64,000 bases of DNA from Nectonema munidae (Eukaryota; Nematomorpha; Nectonematoida; Nectonematidae): positions 248,001 through 312,000 of the forward strand of contig JAUIRK010000925.1 of the NCBI GenBank assembly GCA_030549495.1, in the 5' to 3' direction. The translations under genes were made by a program, and so were the position numbers. The notes under the pieces were generated by a model that saw only the letters and a program-made list of their open reading frames with translations, searched no databases and was not told where the DNA came from. Every line of letters starts with the position of its first letter. The stretch's first letter is position 1. Positions 35,901-50,900 of the stretch are shown here, in pieces.

Positions 35901-38900
35901 TTATTCTTCGTGTACATTATTTAAAACCGATCGCGATTAGTTCATTGTTAGTTGGATCGTTAGTTAAGGATTATCAGTTAAGGAATTCGAACGCAGTTAC
36001 TATGTAAGTTAGCAAAATACTTTCTAAGCATTATTATATTAAAAAATTAAAAATCTTCCTTAATTTGAAGGTAAAATTTCGTAGAGGCGAAATAATGTTC
36101 TGATAGCAATATAGTTGTTTTAAGGGTTTGATGGAAAAGATGTTATCAATTATGATACCTATGTATATTAAATGTAAAGTAAGAGTAAGGAAAAAACCTG
36201 TGCAAATGAGAGGAAGAAGAGCTGATCTGAAGTGTGATTGAGGCCTGGCAATAGAAAGTCCTTTTTCTTGTTCTTCTTTTTGTAGTTTTGAAAGGCCTGA
36301 AAGCAAGCAAGAAAATTAATCAGCTATCATCCCCCCTTGCCTGAATATATCCATTCATTCCCTTCCCATTGAGCAGATGTTTTATTGATTGATTGATTGA
36401 TTGTAACGTGAAGCAGTCAGTCGTAAAAGTGTTGACATACTATATCAGGTGTTTGGCAGATAAAAATGCAGATCAGAGGAGAGAGGATTTTCACAGCAAT
36501 CTATTTTTATTGTTTTTTAGTAACAAATATAATATTCTTATTTTTTTCATTTCAGATTGAATTTATAAAAAATAGAAATGAATTTTCTTTTAGTTGCATT
36601 TGTTTCCATTTATTCTTCATGAAAAACTCCCCTCAAAGTGAAAATTAATTTCAAAATTTTTGGCAAAAAAATTTGTCAAACCTGTTTAAACTGGACTGCT
36701 TCAGGAACAAAAAATTATTCGGTTTACACAGTAGTCCAGTTTATCAAGAATTAGCCCTTTTTTGTTTGTACTTTTCTAAGTTATATCACTATAAAAAACA
36801 AAAGAAATTTAATGAATCTTAATAAATCTTATTAATAAATCTTAATCCTAAGAAATTTAAATAAAAAATTTATTATATATACTCAATATTTTATTTAAAA
36901 GTCATAAATTTGCGTTTGTTTCAAATTTTTTTTCTACCTAATCCTGTTCAACTTGCTAGAAAGGATGGAACTTATTTTAAAGAAAATTTATACAACTTTT
37001 GCAATATTTCTTGTACTTCATCTATTGATAAATCTGAATTTTCTTCTTTCAGAGAGTGGTTTTCTTCCCAAAAAAATTTCTAATAAGTGTGTTTCAGCTT
37101 CTGTATTGAATTCATCAATTTGTTCAAACTCACATTGTTCAATTTGATTTCTAAAAACGTTATTACTTATTAGACACTTTTTTTAATGTTAAATCTGGTT
37201 CATCATTATCAGATTCATTTTCTTCAATAACCTTTAATCCAAAACTATTTGCACAAAGCAGATTTCAAAGTCCAAAAAATTTGCTCCAAAAAAGAGTCAA
37301 AATTGTGACTGTTATTATCGAACTTGATACAGAGTCTTTAGCAAACCATTTTTGCCGGTAACTTGAATAATTAAAAGTTCTCTGTATTCGAATTTGAAGG
37401 AACGGATAATACTTCTGTCAAGAGGTTGTACACTACAAGAAGTGTTGACAGGCAAACATTTAAGGTGGAGATGCGAAAAAGTAGCCTCAAAGACGGATAG
37501 GCATGTATAGCGCTATCCAAAAATAACAAGTATTTTTCTTTGTTCACACTTCATTTTTTAATTTAAATCAGAAAGTCAATTTTTTGAATAAAATACATGT
37601 CATCCAACCCCATTCTTGATCGCTTTATAATTGACAAGCAAACTGTAATCCTAATATTTTTGAACCAACGTGGTTTTCTAGCTTTACTAATAACAAAAGT
37701 CTTGAGTTTTTCGCCATATGCATTACCAGTTAAGACAGTAATCCTTTGTTTACAGATTTTATTTCCAGAAAAACACTCACATATTTGAGCACGTGGTCTT
37801 TTTCATAAAATTTTTTAGCAAACTCTATCGCTTTTGCTATTCTGATTGGTCTATTTTAAAATTGTAGACATTTAACTGATTGAAAAAATAAACCTTTCAT
37901 TTAATGGATATGCTGGATTGAAAATTTGTTTGAATATACGCTAGATTAGAGGCAGAGAAGGATCAAGTGGTAGAAGATAGATAGGAGAGAATGAGTAAAC
38001 GTAGTCACTAGTTCATTCTATTTTAAATTCTGATCATTATAAGATGGAAAGAAAAAGGCACACTGCATTTTTGCGCTTGCACATTGCATAAAATAATATC
38101 TATATCATATATTGTATTGTTCAAAGCAACGTGAATGTTATATAAATATTTGTAATTACAAAAAGATATCCTAAATCCGGCGCAATGTATTAAAAATTTT
38201 TCGGTATCCGGTATAAGCCTAATTCGGTTTCCAACATTTTTTGAACGCACACTTTATAGAGAAATAAATGGGACCATGAAAATTATCAGGTTTATAGAAT
38301 TTAATTTAGTGTCCGGATTATAGAAGTTTGACTGTATATATTTCAGATTCAAAACCAAATGAAATTAATTTTAGTTTGATTTTTTAAGTTCCAATGTTTC
38401 AATTTAATTTCTGGTACATGGGAGTGCGGTATGACCGCTAGGAGTGTGAAACTCAAATAAAGATTTTCAATATTTAAAGATGCTACGAGCCGAACAGCTG
38501 AAAAGAAGCACATGTTCAAAATTAAAATCAACTGTAAATAATGAAATTTTTATTTAAAAGTTATTAAAAAGGTTTGCATGAAGTTCTATTCTTAATTTTA
38601 CTTTAAAGATTTATCATCAACATGTAATCTCTTCTCATTAGCAAATTAAGTAAAATATATCATTCATCGAATCAGTTTAGTCTTGTTCTACTACTCAGGT
38701 TTCTACTGTATCATTATTACTATATAGCTAGTTATTAAGAATAACTTTAATTAACCAACTATTCACTTATAAAACAAATAATTAATTAATCTAATTATTT
38801 AAATATATGGAAAATAATTTTACAATTATATTATTAGTTGGGAAACTGTCCCCACCACATTCTGTCTTTCGAGATTCCATAGTGCACCACTTAATCCTAT

Positions 38901-41900
38901 AAGCTTGTTCAGATGCAATTTCGAAAGAAGAAGAATAAAGATAATAGGAAAAACTTGAAAAGTGATTTTGAGCCCTCCGATGTCAGCAATGTTTTCTCCG
39001 AGCGTCTTTTTGCCATCGACTTGTTCGCCTTCTACGACAAATTGACTGTATTGGTTTTGGATGCACTTCGCCTTTTTCTTAAACTTCTTGAGTGTTTCCA
39101 TTTGCCACCAAGAATTCAAATTTCCATGTTTATCAAATTTTCGTCCTATGAAAGGAAAAAAGTTGTGTGAAATCTAGAGTGTTGTGGGTGAACATATGCT
39201 AAATGTATGATGCTCGCTTTATTTCTTCAAAAATTGACAAGTTGCGTACCCATAAATTATTTTACAAAGAAATGCCTTTCCAAAGTATAAAATAATTAAA
39301 ATTGATTTTGTGTATAGATATTACAAATCATCATATTGTTCATATTGAAATCATGATATTGATTTAAAAGAAGATTTTGAGTAAATTTAAATCATATTTT
39401 CGTCAGTAAAGATTGAGTATGAGCAATTTCAATCATTTGAATCGCATGTTTAATATCGAAAATTTAAGGTTTTTATCCTACATTTGTTAAAGACAAACTC
39501 AACTCATTCTATACAGGATTACATTTGAAAATTTTACAATATTCGTGATTTCGGTAAGGTACTAGATTTCCTACATCTGTATTAAAAGTATTCGAATCTC
39601 TTTTCAAACTAAAATATCCTTGTTTATTTCGTTATGCCTACTTAACACTAAAACACAATCCCTTTTTTACCAGTAAATCTAACATTTAGATTTTTAGACA
39701 AATATAGGGAGCTTAGGGAAATAAAAATAAAAAAAGTGTGTTCTAAGTAATATATTTTGTCTCTTTTCTTTAGAAATAATAGAAAGTGCACACTAAAATT
39801 TTAGTTGGTAAGAGAGTAGAAAAAGCAAGTAAATTAACTCAATTATAACAACAACAACAACAATTTTAATTTTTGAATCATAATATTTTCTTTTATTTAA
39901 AATGGCAGATTTAAAAATCTAATCAGTTCAAAGGAAACTTATTTTAAAGTAAATAATTTTCTTGTAGTAAACTATTTTTTTCATAAAAATTAACGTTTTT
40001 ATTAAATGAGAGTTTATACTTTTTTTTAACATATGTCACAAAAAAGATATTGTTTAAATCTAATTTTAAAATTGCATTTGTTAATAATTTTTTTTGTGTT
40101 TTAGAATTTATTTTCAATGATTGAAAACAAAAGTTCTAAGAGAAAAAAACTCATCAGTGATTTTTTTATAACTCTAGTTCGACTAATGTGTCAACTGAAA
40201 ACAATTATTCTTTTCCACAAACATCAAAAAAAGAACATGAGTTGATTAAAAAGCCAGAAACAAGTTTAACAAATAATGTAACAAGTATTATATCATTGGA
40301 TCTTTCTAAGAAAAATGACATTGGTGTTGTTTTTTCAGAAGGTATTAGAAGCAGTTTACTATGCAGTCAGTTGACAGACTTTGATAAAAAAGAACTCCTA
40401 ACCAATCATTGGTTTCCTGATGACAAATTTAAATTCCCCTTTACATTAAAAGGAAAAAAAATCCACAAAAAGTTTTTCTTGGAAAGCAACATATATCGGG
40501 AGATATTTATTATCCATTTAAATATTCGAAAATACTGTCAGGGCTTGTTTGTGTTCCTTGTGTTTTGTTTTCACATGAATTTGCAACGAACAATCGCAAA
40601 AAGGAAACCCAACTTGGACAGCTTGTCATTAAAGCATTGCAAAAGTATAATCACTTGACAGGAAAAGACGGCTATCTAACAGAACATTTGTCTAAAGATT
40701 ATCATAAAGGATGCATGACATTTTCTGATTGTTTTTTACATTCTTACGAAAACAATTCGGATATATTGACTTCATTAAACAGTAATTAAAAAAGTCAAGT
40801 ACAAGATAATAGAGAGCGTTTGGTTCCTATAATTAAAACGATTATTCTTTGCGGAAGATTAGGAATTGGTTACCGTAGAAACTCCAAAAATCCAAACGTT
40901 GAAGATGATTTTTCAGTTTTGAAGAGTGATGGCAATTTCAATGCCCTCTTGAATTTTAGAGTTGATTTCGGAGATAAAACTCTGGAAATGCATTTGAAAA
41001 ATGCTGGAAAGAATGCAACCTATATTTCTAAGACTGTGCAAAATGAACTAATTACAGTTTGTGGGAGTTTGATATCAGAAAAAATTATTCAGAATGTCAA
41101 ACAAGTAAAATATTTTTCTGTTATTGCAGATGAGACTACTGATTCTTCTCATAACGAACAACTCGCTATTTGTGTTCGGTATGTAATAAAAATTGAAGGT
41201 AAGTATGAAATTAGAGAAGATTTTTTAAGCCTTCAAGAAGTGGATAATTTGACAGGTCAGGGTTTAGGAGAAAAGATTATTGACACTCTAAAAAAGTGTG
41301 ACCTCGATCTCAAGTATTTAGTAGGTCAAGGTTATGACGGCGCTTCTTCTATGGCTGGACATATAAATGGAGTTCAAGCCTATATTCGTAAACATTCTCC
41401 AAATGCTGTGTATGTTCATTGTAGCAGTCACTGCCTAAATCTTGTTTTGAACGTTTCTTCCTCTCTTTATGAAATCAGAAATATGTTTTCTGTTGTTGAA
41501 AATGTAATTTCGTTTATAAATGATTCTGTGAAGCGTAGATCTCTTATGAAAGTTTATTTGAATGATGCTGGAAGTCAGAACATTAAACTTAAACCATTTT
41601 GTCAAACTATTACTCAACAATTGTTGATACTTTAGAAGAATTCATAAGATCAGCAGACAGAAAATCAGCTGATAAAGCAAATTCTTTATTTAAATCGTTA
41701 ATGAATCCTGTATTTATTGTTTCTTTGGCTGTGTCAAAAAAGTTATGAGTTTAACCCACTATCTTTCTAAAGCTCTCCAAACAGTTAATACAGATTTGAT
41801 AAGTTGTTTTGAAAACATTAATTTCGTTAGAAACACCTTAATTCAATGGAGGTCTTCTTCAGACGAATGGACTAATGAAAACTATGGAACTTTCATAGTT

Positions 41901-44900
41901 GCTGAAAAAATGGCTGAAGCGGTTCAAGCTCAAATTACTATGCCAAGAATTGCTTCTCGTCAAATGAATCGTAGCAATGTTCCAGCTGAATCAGTAGGGG
42001 ATTATTTTAAACGATCAATATGGTATCCGTATTTGGATGCTATTATCCAAGTGTTTGACCAAAAATTTACGTCGCATAGCATTCTCATCAGGAAAATGGC
42101 CATACTTATACCTTCAGAAGTTTTAAATTATGAATGGAAAGATATATGCGAATCAATAAAATTTTATGACCCTATTCTCCGTGTTACCGATGCTGATGAT
42201 GTAAGAATTCAGTTCTTAGAATGGAAAAACTTCTGCGAAAAACTTGAAAACAAACCCAAAAGACCTCTGGAAGCTCTAGATATAATACCAGAGCGGCTAA
42301 AATATATTAAAAAGCTTTTGACAATTTTCTGCACTGTTCCTATCACTACATATTCAGCAGAAAGAGCTTTTAGTTCTTTAAGAATTTTAAAGAACTATTT
42401 ACGTAATCGTATGAGCGACGAGAGACTAACAGAACTTGCTCTCATGTACCTCCACCCTAAAATAGAAATCAAAATTGATGAAGTCATTGATCGATTTTCA
42501 AAGCAAAAAGAAAGAAGAAAAGACTTTGTAATATAATTTTAATCATTTATTTTACATACGTTTTCAAATTTCTTCCATAATAAAATGTGTAAAATATTTT
42601 GATATTAGTATACCCCCTTCTGCTCCTGATTTACGTGGTGACTTAAGCCCACAAAAGATTTCTGGATCCCCCACTGCATTGGAATAAAGGTCTTTGTTTT
42701 TACTAAACTTCTGTAGCCAATTTTTGAAAATATATTTAAAAATTATACCTAATAGTCATTGATAACCAAATCGCTAAAAATTGTGAACTTTTCTAACAAT
42801 CAGAATAATATTACTTATAGTGATCATTAGGAAGTATATTTTTGAGGTGATATATTTTTCAAACTTTATAAGGTATGAATACTTGAATACATTATTTTGA
42901 TCTACGATAAAATTGGAGATCATTAGAAAATGTAATTTCATCCGTTTTGAACAAAACAATGATTTCAATTTATTATATCAAAATAAATACGGAGAAAACT
43001 TTATAAAAAAAACAAAGAAAATACAAAGAAAATTCTATAAAATAAATCAATGAATATTCACTCACATGTCAATAGCTTTTTGGTTTTTGTTTTCAAATTT
43101 TAACACAATTTAATTCTTCTTTATTTGAATGATATATTCAAAATTTTGAATGCTTCAAATATTCAGAATTTGAAATTCAGAAAATTTCGGAGATGGATAA
43201 TCGTACATTTAAATTGTATCTTGGCCAATTTCGTAAACGAGTTGTATAAATATTTGCAGATATTTATAAATGTTTAGTATCATAAATAAAAAAATAAAAA
43301 TTTGGCGTTCATTTGGAAAATATGAAATTGTAATAAGTGTTGGATCAAAATTCTAGGAAAATAAAACTTCCAAAAAAACGTTTGCTTTTCGCTATGCTCT
43401 AATGTGATATGTGCCGCTCTCTTTATCAAGAAAATGCGGTGGCTGTTGATGGTGCACTGGTCTTCCACACTGGAAGCAAGAAACTTCAAATATTTCTTAA
43501 TGCACACTTCTCTCAATGAATCCTAACCATGATTTCTTTATTTGAGATAGTTTATTTCAATGGAAATCTATACACTAGAAGTAGTAGCACATGCCAGAAC
43601 ATAATACAAGTTCACACAACACAAGCATCCTATGATACAATAAGTAAAAAGGATCAACTTAACGTAGAAAATGTAAAACTTAAAATAAAACACACATATA
43701 TATACAAAGCTTTAGAAGCTCTGTTCAAGTCATACATGATAACTCCACATAAAAACTTCTATCACCTTTTATCAAATTTCCATTCCCTCTTTGCTTCTTT
43801 CAGAAGATTTTTAATTAAAAATTTGGAATAAATTACTAAAAGTGAAAATAATAAAGTAAAAATGTAAGAGTTAGCTATTTATAAAAATTATTTAAAAAAA
43901 AAGACAGATCAAAATAAATAACAATTTTGTTTGAAGTGTAATACTTCGCTTGTTTTGTGTCTGCCTGTTTGTGGGAAAAATCGTCTTCTCTCATAACCCT
44001 TAGCTTAGAATATCACTGCTTTGGACACTTATAACATTTTAATTAATATAAGTACACTACAAAATATGGATTTGATGATGCCTGACAAAGTTACCTTGAT
44101 CGTCAAAAGCATGGGTGAGTTCATGTCCCATTATGAAACCCATTGCCCCAAAGTTGACGGAAGCTGGATATGATTCGTGGTAGAAGGGAGGCTGTAGGAG
44201 TCCGGCAGGAAAGACCATTTTGTTTGCGTTTGCGTGGTAGTACGCGTTAACCGTTTGCGGAAAAATCTCCCATCGTTGTGTGTCCACCGGCTTGCGAAGC
44301 GGCAACATGTGGTTGATGATGGAGAACTGGAAGTATCTTACGCTGTTCTCAAAATACCTGTCTTCTTTGAAGTAAAGCTTTTCATACTTCTCGGCGAGAA
44401 GAGAATCGTTGAGGATGAATTCTGGATATCCTATTTTTTGTTTGATTGACTTTACCTTAATTCAAATATTGTTTTATTATTTCACATGCAAACAGTTTTC
44501 ATTTGAGTGTTTATCATTGAGTAGGTAGAATTCAAATGTTATTCTTTTTGATCTTTTTTTAATGATCTTTAAAAAATGTTTATTTAGAGCAGTGGTTCTC
44601 AAAGGAGGCGTTAGAATGTCTAAAGGTGTATTTTGTCATTCTTAAGAGCGCTATAAAAGTTTACGAATAAATAGTATAATGAGTGAAACAATTTTTAGGA
44701 TTTAAACGCAGACATATTTTGGATAATTTGTATGGTTCGAATATGTTTCTTCTATAAAAGTAGAAAAATACTTAAATATTGATAAAATGAAACAAATAAT
44801 GATTGCATTTGCGATCTCTAAGCTACTTGCTGAAAATCAAGTTTTGATATAAAAAAAAGGCTACAATAATTTCAGATTACATCTAAAAAGGGTATTACTG

Positions 44901-47900
44901 TTAGGAGAAGATTTCAAAGTGTTCACCAACGGAATTTCAGTCTTGAAATTGACAAAAGGATTACATTTTAAATGCTTGAGAAAGAGCGAACCTGCATACT
45001 TGCGTAGAGATATGCATCTTAACCTACATTTTATCTATCGACAATACCGCTTCTTTCAAAAAGTCTCTTAAAACTTTTTTACATATTTTGATGATTATTA
45101 TTTATACAAACTTTGTGTATGGCCTGAATCATATGTTGCACAACTGTACAGACTTACTTGTAAGCAGTATAGTTCTGGGCTATAAATGAATAAATCTTTT
45201 TCATCTCCTTATAACATTTAAGGCCATGCAATTTTTGAAATTTTTCCTATAATACTTTATTTTAATTAATATAAGTACACTACAAAATATGGATTTGATG
45301 ATGCCTGACAAAGTTACCTTGATCGTCAAAAGCATGAATGAGTTCATGTCCCATTATATTCAAAAAATTCTCTAAGAAGAATGGTTGAATTTAAATTCGA
45401 CAAAGAGGTTAATTGAGACATAAAAGAAGTGGGAATTACCAATTTTCGTTCGAAAATTTCTAAGATTCTTTTAATGTTTTTCGCATAGTCTCATAAAAAA
45501 TGGATTTAGATAAGTAAATAAATCTTAAATGTATACTATGAAAGCGTAAAATTAATTTCAGTAATATGACATCTAACTTCAAGAAATTAATTTTTCCCGT
45601 CAATATCTCTACCAGAATTTAAATGCTTAATTTCACTATAGTTTTTAAGTTGAACGAATTGCCAAGTAAACTGCAATCTTCATTATTATAAAGCATATCA
45701 TCAATTGACTTTGCATATTCATATTTATCCAAAATTACGTTAGTCACAAATATATACTAGTTCTTTTTAAGACACTTTTGAAAATTTGATTTTATAACTC
45801 GTTCTATTTTCACTCAAAACTTTTTCATTTTCAAATTTAATTTAATTTTGGCCTCTGTGTCTGTACAACAACAATGATTTGTATATGTAATTTCTTTGAA
45901 AGTTGCAAATTTAATTAATTACATTATTCTTAGGATTGGTAGCAAAGCTAAGACATTATTTTTCCACAAAAAATTATAGTAAGATTTTTTACCGATTAAT
46001 AAAGCTGATTCAATAATAACTAGCAACAATTTATCATTAATTTTTGAGAGGGGACACATGATGAAGCTTTTTTAGAATGTTTCTAGTCTGTATTTTTAGA
46101 GTCGATTGAGAAACATTTGGTTCATTATGTTTATCCCTAATTTTACTAATTTTAGATTTATACCCATTGACAGCATCATTTACAAAATCAAAAATACAAT
46201 TAAGTATTGATAAAAATGCAGTGAAAAAAATAATATCATTGATTAGCTTAAATGAAACAAAATGATTGCCATTTTAATAACTCTTCGATATTATAAATAT
46301 AGATAAGATAAGCTTACTCAGCTTACTCCATCGAGCTTTTGTCTGCATAAAGTTGATTATTATTAAAAGAAGAATAGAGAAAAATCTTTGTCAATGGACT
46401 GCTAAAAACTTGGAATCAGAAAATATAACGCATGTTTTGTGTGAAATACAATGAGTGACTGTGACACAAGACATTCGGTGCCTACCATAGTATAAAGAAG
46501 AGATGAAACATTGAATTTGTTCAACAACTTATAAAAGGTTAATTGCTTTACTCTCCAATTTCTCATTAAAGCAAAAAAAAATCAAAAAGCACAATTTTTT
46601 TTACAACTATAAATAAAAAATATTTACTTTGAAGACCAGAGGGACACGAGTGTCCAGAGTGCCTCTTAGAAAGAAAACGAATAAAAGTCTTCAAATTTTG
46701 AAGGTCAAAGTTTTAGCTTAGTTGGAGACATCAAAAAAGTAAATTTTACTATAAATTTATTTGATAAAAATGAACTGTTTTTTAAAAAAAATCCAGTTAA
46801 TTGATAAAACTTTAAAAATGAAAGAAGACAATGCCAATAGCCTAGCGGAATAGCAATAATGAATTCATTAATTTCTTTATTTTTTATTCTTAAGGCTCGC
46901 CATTCAGAGAAAATTGAATCAATGTAAGAAGACAACATTCTCATTACTAGAGACGTTTATAACTTTGTCTAGATGTCTAAATTTGATACTAAAGTTTTTT
47001 GGGTTCGCTACAACCCGGTATACAAAAAAGAGGACATTGTGCGTTCTCAATGAAAACAACGCAATTATCCATGCCTTTTTCAATAGAACAATTAGTTAGA
47101 GGACAAAATAGAATTGCAAAAGGACAAAATAGACTAAAAATGGTATATATATATATGACTGCTTAAAATTTAAAAAGCCTTTTTGAATTGTATGAAAGAG
47201 AGTGAATAAAATAATTTACAAATGTTTTTTAGTTTATTTGAAAATGAAACAAAAATACTGTCGTATTTCGTCGAATTATATTGGAATTTTAGATAAAAAA
47301 ACATTTAAAATATAAATCACAAGAGAGCTCTGATAAAAGTATTCCATTTAGAAAGGGCTTCATCGCGAACAATGTTCACTCTAAGATTTCTAGAAGTTGC
47401 TGGGAAAAAATACTCGATGACCATACGCCCGCACCACTAAGCCATAAGCAGATGAATCAGAGAGTAATCTTTTTTTCAAAAAGTATCATAATATTATAAT
47501 GAATTTTTCAAATAATAAACTACCCTTTTCAAAATTTTTGATAAGAATATATCTTCTAGGAAACTCAATAGTTTGAACACACTCTAATTTTAGTCGCTAA
47601 TCAATTAGATTTGATTGATTTATAGCATTTTTACTTTTCACTTACGTTTAGTGCTGAAGTTATATAAATAAAATTAAAAATTTTACTGGTTTCGAATACA
47701 GAAATGATTTCATTCTTGTCTTTAATTACAGATGAATTTACGCGTACCAAATGTTTCATGTATATGCTGAATAACACTAATATAGCTTCAACCCGTTTTA
47801 ACACTATATGGACAAAATTTTTATTTGTGATATTTTTCCCTTCAATACATTTTATTTGTGACTATCTTTTAAAGAATAGAAAGAAATTTTTTATTTCAAT

Positions 47901-50900
47901 AATGTTTTTGATGGAAAAGACGGATAAAAAGAGAGAATTATTTTTTTACAAAATAAAAAATTTCTCCAAAGAAAAAATAGTTTCTCCAAAGGGCAAACAA
48001 TTATTGTAAAATGATTCACTCTGAACTAAATTTCCTGAATTTTTTTTGAAAAAAAACTTAAAAAATTAAACTTTGAATAAAAAACATGGAAAAACAAAAA
48101 ATGAACTTAGTGTAAAAAAGGACGAACTTAAATTGGAAAAGGAGTAACTTAAAGTAAAAATGTAGTATATGAAAGAGGATAAAACAATACAACGTAGTCT
48201 AATTAAATTTACATTGTATCATTTTTTGATAGGTTTCCCACAATCAAATTTTTATTTACTTTTCATTCGAACTGTTAAAGAAGTCGACATTAGTGTTAGA
48301 AGACTTTATGATTGACTATAATGTCATTGTGAATGAACATTTTTCTGAAGTTTTTTTTGTATTTTTCAAAACTCAATAAGATAAATTAGTTAACTAAATT
48401 GAATTATATCTATTTTTTTCATGAACTTTATCAATAAATATAATTATTACTGATCAATTTAGGGCGAACAAAAATTGACCTAATAACTCAAAAAATATTG
48501 ACTTTTTCAAAAAAAAGTTTTTTTAACTTGCAAAAAAAACTGAAGCCTGATAGCCTCTTTAACAGAGTTTCGGAGCCACGAAAAAAAATTTCTGGCTCCG
48601 GAGTTATGTTTTTTAGCTTCGGTGTGAGTTCCAACACGCTCTTATAATTAAGTGTATATTTTTAAAAAATTTAATAAAATATAACCAAGAAAACAGTTAG
48701 GATTAGGGAATATATGAGTGTTTTATTTGAAATTAACATTTGCGCTAGCTTTCATCTAAAAAAGGTCTTTGAAATGTGAATGGTTAAATCATGCGGAGCC
48801 AGTTAGTGGAGGCGTATTTAAATTTTTACGGCTCCGATTCCATGTAGAAAAATTCAGGGGCTCAGCCATCGCAACCCTGATTTTTAGTACTTTTTAAATC
48901 ATTTAAGGCCTCTTTTTCTTCTATAAATAATAAAAAGAACAAAATTTAACTTAAAAACTTCAAAGTTATTGTCCCTTATACTTCAAAATATTGACTTTAT
49001 TTGTTAAAAAAGTCACTTAAAAATTATTTTAAGCTTTTTTATTTAGAAGAATTGAAATACACAAGAAATAATTAAATATATTAGAAGAAAAATTTCTATC
49101 TTTTGCTATAAGCTTTTTTAACATCAAAAATGATCTTTCTACAGGACAAGTTGTAGCTTGACAATTTTGTAACTCTGCATAAGTACTGGAAGAAATGTTT
49201 AGCTTTTTCAATTCTATATCTTTAATATCGTTCTTTTCAAACCTTTTATTCAAATAATTTTTAATTCCACAATCATCGTGATCAAACTTGATAGAGTAAA
49301 AAAGTCTTGCTGCATCTTTTATGCCAAAAGAAGTTGACTCAACAAACTGCCCTAACTGAATATAGTTTTCTTTTATGTTAATTAAGCAGTTGTTTATCTA
49401 ATTTTAAACAACTGATGCTTTCTCTTTCTTAACCAAAATTCCATTTTTGCATTCAAAAAAATTTACAATTTCTTTTATTTTTGGTAAGTGATCGCAGTAG
49501 TAAGAAGCAGCATTCAGCCAGCTTGCCCATCTTGTAACAATTGGAGAAACACTTGAGCAAAAAGGTTTGTAAAAAAATTGACATAAAAAAAATTATTGAC
49601 TTTTAAAAGAAAAAAAAATGACTTTATTGACCTTAAAATATTTTAAAAATAATCGAAAATTAAGTAAATATATAATAAATAATTGTTTCTAACAAACTAA
49701 AAAACAAAATAAAAAATTGACTTTATTGACTTTATTCGCCCTAACTGATCATATAAACATTACATTTTCCAATTTTATTTCATTTGTGAAAATATCATCG
49801 TTTGTTTAATAACGATACCAATAGCAAAATAAAATTTTGTGAAATGAGCGATAAAGATAACGACAATACATTTTTGCGTTAGCGTTTGTGTAGATTTCGT
49901 TAATTTTTCGTTAATTTTTCGTTATATGTATTTTTACATGCAGTGTTATAAAAGAGCATAAAATGAAGGCGCGACATCTATTTATTCATAACTCCTACAA
50001 ATAATTATCTTCACTTTTTAATTCCAAATTTAATGTACAATTCGACTCAACCAATCATCATTTCAAAGTCAAGGTAAGAAAAATCTAAGAGAACTTCATC
50101 CGCACAAACCCAAGAAAAGCACTTCTGCAATCGACTACCATATAGAGTCCAATTTGGAAATAATGTTTTGGAATAAAAGTTTCCCCAACAATTATAATTT
50201 TCAAAAACACTAGCAGAGGCAAATATTTTGGTCGAAATTTTCAAGCACCTTACAATTTAAAACTTAATTGAAACTAATTAACAAAAAAACTTTCCTTATA
50301 GTGTATTTATGAAGTATTTCGATATTTATTTCAAAATTTGACAAATTTCTTTTCATTTATATTTTGACTTTGTGTTAAACTTTTATATAATTTTGATATT
50401 AGATAAAATAAATTATTTTAGAGTATTTTTATTATTTTAATCGTTCAATCAATGGACCGTTTTCAGAAAATTATATTTGATATTTAAAAATTTCAAAACT
50501 TTTTATGAATTTTAATACTTTTATTGTTATTTTCTAAAAAATATTTACACATTTTTTCCGTTTTATAGAAGTGAGTTTTGAGATATGTTTTAAACTTTAA
50601 ATTTTATCCGTTTATAAAAATTATTTAATGGAGCCTCAAGATATATAATAGTTGCATGTTTTCGACAAAATTTTTTATAACTATATCTTTTCAAATATGT
50701 TTGAAGTCGCTACAAGGACAGAAAACATAGCACTAGAAAAGCACATGATGAAATACATATTTTTAATGCCTTTCTATCTCTAATATATATATATTCTACA
50801 AATCAAGAGATTTTTAAGTACGATTATTTGATGATTTGAGCCTTTCTAATAATACTCTTAAAAATCTTCTAAAAAATTCTTTTATTACCTTCAATAACTC

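Noticed and set aside
44431-44432. AG acceptor directly before GATATCC for the catalytic exon
   Set aside because: It gives a start phase that does not fit the preceding phase-0 donor and drops the conserved KxxIKxKIG segment; the AG at 44457-44456 fits both.
44591-44604. hAT-like terminus CAGTGGTTCTCAAA
   Set aside because: No inverted partner or 8-bp duplication was found within a few kilobases, so no element is called.
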